Positions 1 through 5,350 of a stretch of DNA of 5,669 nt are shown here, piece by piece; position 1 is the first letter of the stretch; every line of letters begins with the position of its first letter. A program made the position numbers and the translations under genes. The notes below the pieces were generated by a model. It saw nothing but the letters and a program-made list of their open reading frames with translations, was not told the origin of the DNA and ran no database searches. The stretch comes from an uncultured Mycoplasmatota bacterium (GTDB lineage: Bacteria; Bacillota_I; Bacilli_A; RF39; UBA660): positions 1 through 5,669 of the forward strand of contig USDC01000054.1 in NCBI GenBank assembly GCA_900553435.1, read 5' to 3'.

Positions 1-25
1 AAAAAACTACAGTTTCCTGTAGTTT
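1..25 (-). terminator. Rho-independent terminator with GAAA tetraloop
   Basis: On the minus strand a perfect 9-bp stem (AAACTACAG / CTGTAGTTT, plus-strand arms 17-25 and 4-12) closes a GAAA loop and runs into a T tract at the window edge. GAAA is a stable GNRA tetraloop. It lies about 55 bases after the stop codon at 80-82 and most likely ends the transcript of the SipW/TasA-like gene. The other side of the stem is also T-rich on the plus strand, so it could act in both directions on a gene converging from outside the window. Confidence 0.8.
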
Positions 26-41
26 ATTTTATATAAGTCTA

Positions 42-49
42 CCCCCCCC
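42..49. repeat. G8/C8 homopolymer in 3' UTR
   Basis: Eight consecutive C on the plus strand (G on the coding minus strand) lie between the stop codon at 80-82 and the terminator hairpin. Such a run stands out in DNA this AT-rich. It is outside any reading frame I can support. The rest of 26-79 shows nothing recognisable. Confidence 0.6.
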
Positions 50-79
50 GCAATTTACAGGTGGTTTATTTTTTGTTTA

Positions 80-631
80 CTATGACTCTGGTATATATTC
101 AGCTTTTACATTTACTTTTTTAACAAGTGAAGTTCCTATTGCTGCGTTTGGAGCATCACTTTTTAACCAAAACTTTAATGAATATGTAACTTTAGCACCA
201 GGGTTTAATGAGCCACTAACTAATTGTCCATTTGTAATTGTACTAAGTAATGCTGGAGATCCACTATTAACAGAATATTTTATATATGAGTCATTTACTT
301 TAGTTAAAGCATTTTGAGTTATAAATTCTGTATCATCAAGTATATTAACCGTATAAGTTGCTTTTAATGTTCCAGTATTTGTTACAGTGAAAGTAAACGC
401 TTCTGTAGCAGCACCTTCTGTATCAGTTCTTGGATAATCAAGAGTTCTATTTATAGTTTCGGTTTGATTTGCAAAATCAACCTTTAAATCTCCATAATTT
501 ATAACTTCTTCTCCTGTTTCTTCGACTCTGAAAAACAATGCATATGATGAAATTCCTAAAGCAATTATTATTAATATTATGCTTATACCAGCAATAAAAA
601 TGTCTCTCTTAATTAATCTATCCATTTTCAT
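80..631 (-). CDS. Membrane-anchored SipW/TasA-like surface protein
   Basis: Predicted 183-residue protein with one strong hydrophobic segment at about residues 11-34 after a basic N-terminus (KMDRLIKR), followed by a SYALFF stretch. This resembles the signal region of SipW-processed TasA/camelysin-type proteins, whose signals often end near YAYFS. The remainder (about 40-183) is Thr/Asn/Val-rich, Cys-free and looks like beta strands. The segment FTFTVTNTGTLKATYTV (about 80-96) fits an immunoglobulin-like or TasA-like beta sandwich exposed outside the cell. I chose the ATG at 631 because AGGTG sits 5 bases upstream. The longer frame from a GTG at 694 has no ribosome site, and that GTG lies inside the -35 box. 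The gene has its own promoter and terminator, so it appears to be a separate unit downstream of the ABC operon. Function is unknown: filament subunit, adhesin or other surface protein are all possible, and cleavage versus retention as an anchor cannot be decided here. Confidence 0.8.
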   Translation of the reverse strand: MKMDRLIKRDIFIAGISIILIIIALGISSYALFFRVEETGEEVINYGDLKVDFANQTETINRTLDYPRTDTEGAATEAFTFTVTNTGTLKATYTVNILDDTEFITQNALTKVNDSYIKYSVNSGSPALLSTITNGQLVSGSLNPGAKVTYSLKFWLKSDAPNAAIGTSLVKKVNVKAEYIPES

Positions 632-636
632 ATTAA

Positions 637-641
637 CACCT
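637..641 (-). promoter_or_regulatory. Ribosome binding site fixing the 631 start
   Basis: AGGTG on the minus strand, 5 bases before the ATG at 631. It matches the anti-Shine-Dalgarno CACCT and decides the start in favour of 631 over the upstream GTG at 694. Confidence 0.7.
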
Positions 642-667
642 ATCTTGTCTAGTACTCTCTTGTAACA

Positions 668-696
668 AGTATATAATATTTTTTTACTTTTCACAA
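668..696 (-). promoter_or_regulatory. Sigma-A-like promoter of SipW/TasA-like gene
   Basis: Minus-strand TTGTGA (691-696) and TATACT (668-673) are separated by exactly 17 bases. The hexamers match the consensus at 4/6 and 5/6. Transcription would begin near 661, giving a leader of about 30 bases. The element follows the permease terminator immediately, so the gene downstream appears to be independently transcribed. Confidence 0.6.
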
Positions 697-712
697 TTTA
701 CATAGGATTTAC

Positions 713-747
713 AAAAAAAGAGATATTTAATTTTTTATATCTCTTTT
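713..747 (-). terminator. Terminator of ABC operon, stop codon in loop
   Basis: On the minus strand the 11-bp stem AAAAGAGATAT / ATATCTCTTTT (plus-strand arms 737-747 and 716-726) encloses a 10-base loop and is followed by a T tract. The left arm encodes part of the permease C-terminus (KRDI), and the TAA at 727-729 lies in the loop. The stem is AT-rich with three G-C pairs, so its strength is uncertain. Confidence 0.65.
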
Positions 748-2316
748 AATAAATACTAAACTTGCAATAAAATAAAATACTATTGACCAAATTAGTAAAA
801 TAATGTTTCCTTTAATCATACTTAAATTATATCCTATATTAACACTATACTCATATAAGTCTGTTCCGTTTAAAAATATATTATAATTTAAATAAGGTAA
901 GAAAGTAAAATCTACTAAAGGTATATTTAACATAACCATTATTTGAAGCGGTATTGTATAAGCAAACATTACTGCCATTCCAAGACCAACGCTGAAAGCT
1001 GTACTATTAGTTATTACTGATAACATAAATGTAAGAATTCCTACAAATATTATTGGAATAATTAAAATTAGAGATTCCTTAAACACTTGAAGTAAATAAC
1101 TCACTTCAATCACTGTATTATTATTTACTACTAAACTACCAGTTAAATAATCACTAAAACCATATACAACTCCATTAGCAACAATACATATTATTGTAGT
1201 TAAAATTGCACATAACATTGTTATTAACAAGAAAGCTAAGAATTTTGATAATAATATTTTCCATCTTTTATTTGGTCTAATTACTAGTAATCTTATTGTA
1301 CCTTTAGAAAATTCACTAGACATTATACCACCAGTAATTATAATTACTAATATTCCTAAAAGTTGAATTATAGATAACGAAGAATCTAAACTTGTTTTAA
1401 CTCCAGGTTTTTCATAATCTTTATTTTGTTTTATCATATACCATATTTTGTTTATTTCTTCTTTTAAATATGTTTTATTCTTTTCATAAGATTTTTCATA
1501 TTCTTCATAAGCCATTTTACTTTGACTAGCTAAATCTTGTTTTGTTAACTTAGGTGTATAATATGCTTCTATTTTTTCTAGTAATTCTTCTGACTTCTCA
1601 GCTCTTAAACTTGTAGATTTATTTACATTTTCTTCTTTTAAATATGTATATACTTCTAAAATATCATTTAATTTATTTTCTTCTTCTTTTAAATTTTTAA
1701 GTTTTGTATCATTAACTACTGTTTTTTGTTCCTCTTTATTTTGTTTTAACAAACTCTTATTCTCTTCTATTTTTGAATTTATAAAATACATATATTCATC
1801 ATTTAAAACAACTTCATCTATTTTTTTCACTTCTGATTCTAATTTACTTTTTAATTCTTCTAATTCTTTATTATTTAAACCTTTTAGTATACTTATATCT
1901 AAAACAAATGCATCTATTTTATTAATACAATTTTCAATTTCATTAAATGTTTTCTCATCTTGTAAATATTCTATTACTTTTATCTGTTCTTTTTTGTTTA
2001 TTGCTTCTTCTACAAGTGCATATCTATAGTTAGACTCCGTTATATCTTTTTCGTGTCTTATATTAAGTCCATCTATTCTTATATTAACAAACTCTTTATA
2101 CATTTCTTTTTCTTCTTCGTTATTAGAATTAATATTACTTTGTTTTAAATAATCTATTTCATAATTGTCATAATTATGTGTTTCTTCACTACCTGTTAGT
2201 TTATTAATTATAGGAAAGGAAATTGCAAAAAGAATTATTAATAATAATGTTATGATAAAACTTTTCTTCTTTATTTGTTTATATATTTCATTGTAAGTTA
2301 ATCTTAAAAATTTCAT
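727..2316 (-). CDS. ABC-2 type permease with large extracytoplasmic domain
   Basis: A 529-residue membrane subunit of an ABC exporter. Hydrophobic segments lie at about 19-37, 313-333, 357-382, 413-437, 441-463 and 502-523, giving six predicted membrane spans. After span 2 the stretch SSEFSKGTIRLLVIRPNKRW (333-352) is the typical ABC-2 cytoplasmic element, with Glu, a GT pair and a basic patch followed by a Lys before the next span. Between spans 1 and 2 lies an unusually long region of about 275 residues (38-312), rich in Lys, Glu and Asn and predicted helical or coiled-coil. With a cytoplasmic N-terminus this loop would face outside. The start ATG at 2316 has AGGTGA 4 bases upstream overlapping the ATPase stop, so the two genes are probably translationally coupled. 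The substrate cannot be read from the sequence; a peptide, lantibiotic-like compound, lipid or envelope component are possibilities. Together with the ATPase it would form a 2+2 transporter. Confidence 0.88.
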   Translation of the reverse strand: MKFLRLTYNEIYKQIKKKSFIITLLLIILFAISFPIINKLTGSEETHNYDNYEIDYLKQSNINSNNEEEKEMYKEFVNIRIDGLNIRHEKDITESNYRYALVEEAINKKEQIKVIEYLQDEKTFNEIENCINKIDAFVLDISILKGLNNKELEELKSKLESEVKKIDEVVLNDEYMYFINSKIEENKSLLKQNKEEQKTVVNDTKLKNLKEEENKLNDILEVYTYLKEENVNKSTSLRAEKSEELLEKIEAYYTPKLTKQDLASQSKMAYEEYEKSYEKNKTYLKEEINKIWYMIKQNKDYEKPGVKTSLDSSLSIIQLLGILVIIITGGIMSSEFSKGTIRLLVIRPNKRWKILLSKFLAFLLITMLCAILTTIICIVANGVVYGFSDYLTGSLVVNNNTVIEVSYLLQVFKESLILIIPIIFVGILTFMLSVITNSTAFSVGLGMAVMFAYTIPLQIMVMLNIPLVDFTFLPYLNYNIFLNGTDLYEYSVNIGYNLSMIKGNIILLIWSIVFYFIASLVFIKRDIKN

Positions 2317-2320
2317 TTTA

Positions 2321-2326
2321 TCACCT
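2321..2326 (-). promoter_or_regulatory. Ribosome binding site overlapping ATPase stop
   Basis: AGGTGA lies 4 bases before the permease ATG, and its last three bases are the TGA stop of the ATPase gene. A TAA follows at once in the same frame. The arrangement favours translational coupling and a fixed ratio of the two subunits. Confidence 0.75.
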
Positions 2327-3226
2327 TATTTGACCTTTCGTTCCACTTGTTTTTTCAATAAATTCATCTTCTAAAGATTTATGTTTAGCACTAATTTCAT
2401 AAACTAATAAATTATTTTCAACTAACTTTTTATTAATATTAGGAATAAGTTCTTTTTTAACTTGTAAAAAAATCTTTTGATTTTTTATTACTGGTTCATA
2501 TTCTTTTAAAATTTTAATTGCTTTATCATTATCATTTACTTCTATAGAAACTATAGAAACATTACTTTTATTTTTTAAATCCTTTACTTCAAGTAACACT
2601 CCATTATCAATTATACCTATCTTATCACACATAGCTTCTATTTCACTTAATATATGAGATGAAATAAATACGCTCATCCCCAACTTTTTACTTAATGTTT
2701 TTAAAAGCTCTCTTAATTCCTTTATTCCAATTGGATCAAGTCCATTAGTTGGTTCATCTAAAACAAGTAGTTTTGGTTTAGATAAAAGAGCTTGTGCAAT
2801 CCCAAGTCTTTGCCTCATACCAAGTGAATAGGTTTTTACTTTATCATTAATTCTATTTTCAAGCTTAACTAACTTTACTACTTTATCGATTTCATCTTCA
2901 TTTACATTTTTTCCCATTTTAGCATAAATTTTTAAATTATCTTTACCACTTAAATATGAATACATTTCTGGGTTTTCAATAATAGCACCAACAGAAGCCA
3001 TAGCTTCTTCAAAATCTGTCTTAATATTATAGCCGTTTATAAATATTTCACCACTTGTTGGTTTATATAAGCCAAGCATTGTTTTAATAAGAGTTGTTTT
3101 ACCAGCTCCATTTGGTCCAACAAAACCAAATATTTCACCTTGATTTATATATAAACTAAGGTTTTTTACAGCATATTTTTTTCCAAGTTTTTTACTAACT
3201 TGTTTTATTTCTAAACTTTTTTCCAT
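2321..3226 (-). CDS. ABC transporter ATPase, BcrA/NatA-like exporter type
   Basis: A 301-residue cytoplasmic nucleotide-binding subunit. Numbered from the ATG at 3226, it has Walker A GPNGAGKT (37-44), signature SLGMRQR (134-140), Walker B LLVLDEP (153-159), D-loop GLDP (162-165) and switch His191. The signature reads LGMRQ instead of LSGGQ, and the Q-loop position carries Glu84 in IIENPEMYSYLSG. Both are typical of BcrA-like bacitracin/lantibiotic-resistance ATPases. The C-terminal 80 residues after the core form an accessory domain ending in a SLEDEFIEKT element, common in this family. The ATG at 3226 is preferred: GGGTGA lies 5 bases upstream, while the ATG at 3241 falls at or before the predicted transcription start. 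The gene is first in a two-gene operon with the permease. The specific substrate is unknown, and drug or bacteriocin resistance is only one possibility. Confidence 0.92.
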   Translation of the reverse strand: MEKSLEIKQVSKKLGKKYAVKNLSLYINQGEIFGFVGPNGAGKTTLIKTMLGLYKPTSGEIFINGYNIKTDFEEAMASVGAIIENPEMYSYLSGKDNLKIYAKMGKNVNEDEIDKVVKLVKLENRINDKVKTYSLGMRQRLGIAQALLSKPKLLVLDEPTNGLDPIGIKELRELLKTLSKKLGMSVFISSHILSEIEAMCDKIGIIDNGVLLEVKDLKNKSNVSIVSIEVNDNDKAIKILKEYEPVIKNQKIFLQVKKELIPNINKKLVENNLLVYEISAKHKSLEDEFIEKTSGTKGQIR

Positions 3227-3231
3227 TTGCA

Positions 3232-3237
3232 TCACCC
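3232..3237 (-). promoter_or_regulatory. Ribosome binding site fixing the 3226 start
   Basis: GGGTGA sits 5 bases before the ATG at 3226. The upstream in-frame ATGs at 3241 and 3232 have no comparable site. This site would lie at the very 5' end of the mRNA if the promoter at 3244-3272 is used. Confidence 0.6.
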
Positions 3238-3243
3238 ACATTA

Positions 3244-3272
3244 ATAATATTACAACTACTTTGTATTGTCAA
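3244..3272 (-). promoter_or_regulatory. Strong sigma-A promoter of the ABC operon
   Basis: Minus-strand TTGACA (3267-3272, perfect -35) and TATTAT (3244-3249, 5/6 match) are separated by exactly 17 bases. Transcription would start around 3236-3239, leaving a leader of about 10-13 bases before the ATPase ATG. Of the promoter candidates in the window this is the closest to consensus. Confidence 0.75.
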
Positions 3273-3292
3273 GTAGTATTTAATACTTTGTA
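3255..3292. promoter_or_regulatory. Operator-like repeats over the ABC promoter
   Basis: Three overlapping symmetries cover the promoter and its upstream flank. TACTTTGTA occurs twice as a direct repeat (3257-3265 and 3284-3292, 27 bases apart). ACTACTTTG (3255-3263) and CAAGTAGT (3270-3277) form an inverted repeat with a one-base bulge across the spacer and -35. AGTATTTAATACT (3275-3287) is a palindrome just upstream of the -35. Their position suits binding of a dimeric repressor or activator, for example a GntR/YtrA-type regulator as seen for some ABC-2 exporters, but no regulator gene is present here. Confidence 0.45.
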
Positions 3293-3302
3293 CTAAAGTT
3301 TT

Positions 3303-3326
3303 AAAAAAACATGTTAAACATGCTTT
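3303..3326 (-). terminator. Terminator of rubredoxin fusion gene, stop in loop
   Basis: On the minus strand AAAGCATG pairs with CATGTTTT (8 bp with one G-U pair; plus-strand arms 3319-3326 and 3306-3313) around a 5-base loop, followed by a run of seven T beginning within the stem. The TAA stop at 3314-3316 lies in the loop, so the terminator and the end of the gene share sequence. Confidence 0.6.
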
Positions 3327-4636
3327 ATATTTGTATTATTGCTTATTTCACTATTTGTTGTAACTAAATCATTAACATTTAATTCATGAATATCTTTATG
3401 AGAAGTAATACGTCCAAAAGTTTTTAACTCCTCTTTTACTACTTCCAAATAGTTAGTTAACCTTTTTGATGATTCTTCTATATCGAAATTTCTCCTAAGT
3501 GTTTCGTCTTGTGTTGCAATTCCCATAGGACAAGTTCCCATATGACAAACTTTGTATTGTTTACATCCAATTGCTACTAAAGCAGATGTAGCAATAGAAA
3601 CAGCATCTGCTCCTAAAGCAAGTGCTTTAGCAAAATCAGAAGAATCTCTAAGCCCTCCAGTTATTATTAAACTTACATCACTATTTTTACTATCTAAATA
3701 TTTTCTTGCTCTATAAAGTGCATAAATAGTAGGTACGCTTGTACTATTTTTAACTACTTTAGGTGAGGCAGCAGTCGCTCCACCACGTCCATCAATACTA
3801 ATGAAATCTACACCTGCAGATAAACAATATTCTAAATCTTCTTCTATGTGACCAGCTGCTAGTTTTATTCCAATTGGTGCTCCTAAACTTTTTTTACGTA
3901 AATGCTCTACAAGATTTTTTAAGTCCTCTTTAGAATTAATTTCACTAAATCTTGAAGGGCTAATTATATCTTCACCTTGTTTTTTACCTCTTACTTTTGC
4001 TACTTCTTCTGTTACTTTTAAACCAGGTAAATGACCACCCATCCCAGGTTTTGTCCCTTGACTTATTTTTATTTCTACTGCATCTACTTTTTCTAAAAGT
4101 TCATCACTTAAACTATATTTGTTAGGTACATATTCATAAATATATTTATAAGAGTTTTCAAGTTCTTCTTTTAAAACTCCACCTTCTCCACTGCTCATAA
4201 CTGTTTTAGCGTTTTTACTTCCAATTGCTAAAGCAGTTTTAGCTTCTTTTGATAATGCCCCAAAAGACATATGAGAAATAAAAATTGGCATATCAGCAAC
4301 AAGTGGTCTTTTAGCTCTTTTTCCAATAATTGTTTTTAACGAAACATCTTCACTTTCTAAAAGTGGCATTGGATTTAATGCAGAACCAAGAATTAATATA
4401 TCTTTCCAACTAGTAGTATTTATATCTGTTCCCATAGCATTTATTATCATTTGTTTTTCTATAGCCATTTTATTAATATCATTTACAAATTCCTCATTAC
4501 TTTCAAAGTTTGTTTCTTTGTTTTCTTCTTCTACTTTTTCAAACATGCTTTTAGGTGCAGAACAAATTGGGCAAGTAAAATCTTCTGACATTTCTCCTTC
4601 ATGTATATATCCACAAATTTTACATCTATATTTCAT
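3314..4636 (-). CDS. Rubredoxin-like / glutamate-synthase-core fusion oxidoreductase
   Basis: A 440-residue soluble flavoprotein, probably an FMN- and Fe-S-dependent oxidoreductase. Residues 1-35 form a rubredoxin-like module with two CxxC pairs (Cys5/Cys8 and Cys22/Cys25) that should bind one Fe or Zn. Residues about 75-420 match the central domain of GltB-type glutamate synthase: SHMSFGALS (121-129), SSGEGG (148-153), GTKPGMGGHLPG (194-205), DGRGGATAASP (282-292), GGLRD (327-331), and the cluster motif with Cys358, Cys364 and Cys369 followed by PMGIATQ, which in GltB holds a 3Fe-4S cluster. The class II glutaminase and C-terminal GltB domains are absent, as in archaeal-type and other stand-alone homologues, so it is not a full glutamate synthase. 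True substrate and electron partner are unknown. The ATG at 4636 is chosen because GGAGG lies 7 bases upstream; the longer frame from TTG at 4669 would overlap the -10 box. It appears to be a separate unit after rnhB. Confidence 0.88.
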   Translation of the reverse strand: MKYRCKICGYIHEGEMSEDFTCPICSAPKSMFEKVEEENKETNFESNEEFVNDINKMAIEKQMIINAMGTDINTTSWKDILILGSALNPMPLLESEDVSLKTIIGKRAKRPLVADMPIFISHMSFGALSKEAKTALAIGSKNAKTVMSSGEGGVLKEELENSYKYIYEYVPNKYSLSDELLEKVDAVEIKISQGTKPGMGGHLPGLKVTEEVAKVRGKKQGEDIISPSRFSEINSKEDLKNLVEHLRKKSLGAPIGIKLAAGHIEEDLEYCLSAGVDFISIDGRGGATAASPKVVKNSTSVPTIYALYRARKYLDSKNSDVSLIITGGLRDSSDFAKALALGADAVSIATSALVAIGCKQYKVCHMGTCPMGIATQDETLRRNFDIEESSKRLTNYLEVVKEELKTFGRITSHKDIHELNVNDLVTTNSEISNNTNIKHV

Positions 4637-4643
4637 AAGACTT

Positions 4644-4648
4644 CCTCC
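4644..4648 (-). promoter_or_regulatory. Ribosome binding site fixing the 4636 start
   Basis: GGAGG sits 7 bases before the ATG at 4636, which begins the rubredoxin module (MKYRCKICGY). It supports that ATG over the in-frame TTG at 4669. Confidence 0.75.
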
Positions 4649-4654
4649 ATAACA

Positions 4655-4682
4655 ATTATACAATGTCAAATAAAAAAAACAA
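4655..4682 (-). promoter_or_regulatory. Probable promoter of rubredoxin fusion gene
   Basis: A perfect TATAAT -10 (4655-4660, minus strand) is preceded after 16 bases by a weak -35, TTGTTT (4677-4682, 3/6 match). Transcription would start near 4648, just at the ribosome binding site. The -35 lies within the rnhB terminator stem. Confidence 0.45.
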
Positions 4683-4700
4683 AGAATTTATTTCTTGTTT
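4672..4700 (-). terminator. Weak terminator of rnhB, stop codon in loop
   Basis: Minus-strand AAACAAGAA (plus 4692-4700) pairs with TTCTTTGTTT (plus 4677-4686) with one bulged base around a 5-base loop, then runs into eight T (4672-4679, shared with the stem end). The rnhB TAA at 4688-4690 is in the loop. Only two G-C pairs are present, so termination may be partial. Confidence 0.45.
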
Positions 4701-5299
4701 AAAACTTCACTAACTGGTCTATATGTTTTTCTATGTTCACTTAAGGCTCCATATTTTTCTAGTGCTTCCATATGTTCTTTTGTACCATATCCTTTATTTT
4801 TCTCAAACTTATATTCTGGATATTTTTTTGCATCTTCCCTCATCATTCTATCTCTTGTAACTTTTGCGATTATACTTGCACAAGCAATAGCCTCACTCTT
4901 ACTATCTCCTTTAATAATTGAAGTATAAGCTATATTTAATTTTTCCAAGTTCATCGCATCAATTAAAATATGTTCAATTTTAGTTTTCTTTAAACACTCT
5001 TCTACAGCTTCATACATTGCTTTTTTTGTAGCTTCATAAATATTAATTTCATCTATTACTTTCGCACTAACAATTCCTATTCCAATACCTAATGCTTTTT
5101 CTTTTATAATATCAAATAATTCTTCACGTTTTTTCTCACTTAATTTTTTAGAATCTTTTATATCTTTAAGATAAAAATGCGCAGGCATTACTACACATGC
5201 AGCGACTACTGGTCCGTAAAGTGGGCCTCTTCCAACCTCATCTATTCCAGCAATTAAAAATATATTTTTTTTATAAAGTTCATTTTCGTATTCCAACAT
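4688..5299 (-). CDS. rnhB: Ribonuclease HII
   Basis: A 203-residue enzyme that cleaves the RNA strand of RNA-DNA hybrids and starts removal of single ribonucleotides from DNA. The N-terminal signature GIDEVGRGPLYGPVVAACV (18-36) carries catalytic Asp20 and Glu21 and the GRG loop (23-25) that senses the RNA-DNA junction. DSKKLSEKKRE (49-59) follows. Asp114 in ILIDAMN and Asp132 in KGDS complete the four acidic metal-binding residues. ASIIAKVTRDRMM (141-153) and GYGTKEHMEAL (170-180), with the junction-recognition Tyr171, and the HRKTYRPV tail are all present. Length is normal for the family, so the protein should be active. The ATG at 5299 has AGGAG 6 bases upstream. It is the only clear housekeeping gene in the window and helps mark this as chromosomal sequence. 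Confidence 0.97.
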   Translation of the reverse strand: MLEYENELYKKNIFLIAGIDEVGRGPLYGPVVAACVVMPAHFYLKDIKDSKKLSEKKREELFDIIKEKALGIGIGIVSAKVIDEINIYEATKKAMYEAVEECLKKTKIEHILIDAMNLEKLNIAYTSIIKGDSKSEAIACASIIAKVTRDRMMREDAKKYPEYKFEKNKGYGTKEHMEALEKYGALSEHRKTYRPVSEVLNKK

Positions 5300-5316
5300 T
5301 TTTTACTCCTAATCTA

Positions 5317-5345
5317 AGTATACAAAAAAATATAAAAAAAGTATA
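5317..5345 (-). promoter_or_regulatory. Possible weak promoter of rnhB
   Basis: TATACT (5317-5322, minus strand, 5/6 match to the -10 consensus) lies 17 bases before the rnhB ATG. The hexamer 17 bases further upstream is a poor -35 (TATACT, 3/6). Between them are two T7 runs that could act as curved DNA. No hairpin precedes the T runs, so they do not look like a terminator of the upstream gene, and read-through into rnhB is possible. Confidence 0.3.
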
Positions 5346-5350
5346 TAAAA

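Noticed and set aside
632..694. Upstream GTG start extending the SipW/TasA-like protein by 21 residues
   Set aside because: The GTG is inside the proposed -35 box and has no Shine-Dalgarno site; the ATG at 631 has one at good spacing.
3227..3241. Upstream ATG starts of the ATPase at 3241 and 3232
   Set aside because: The first lies at or before the predicted transcription start, and neither has a ribosome binding site; GGGTGA points to 3226.
4637..4669. TTG start extending the rubredoxin fusion by 11 residues
   Set aside because: The extension overlaps the -10 box and the ribosome binding site, and the rubredoxin module begins exactly at the ATG at 4636.
4664..4669. Perfect TTGACA on the minus strand beside TATAAT (4655-4660)
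   Set aside because: Only 3 bases separate the two hexamers, so they cannot be a -35/-10 pair; the -10 needs an element further upstream.
4695..4928. Open frame of 77 codons on the plus strand
   Set aside because: It lies entirely antisense to rnhB, whose motifs are all intact; no family resemblance and no ribosome binding site.
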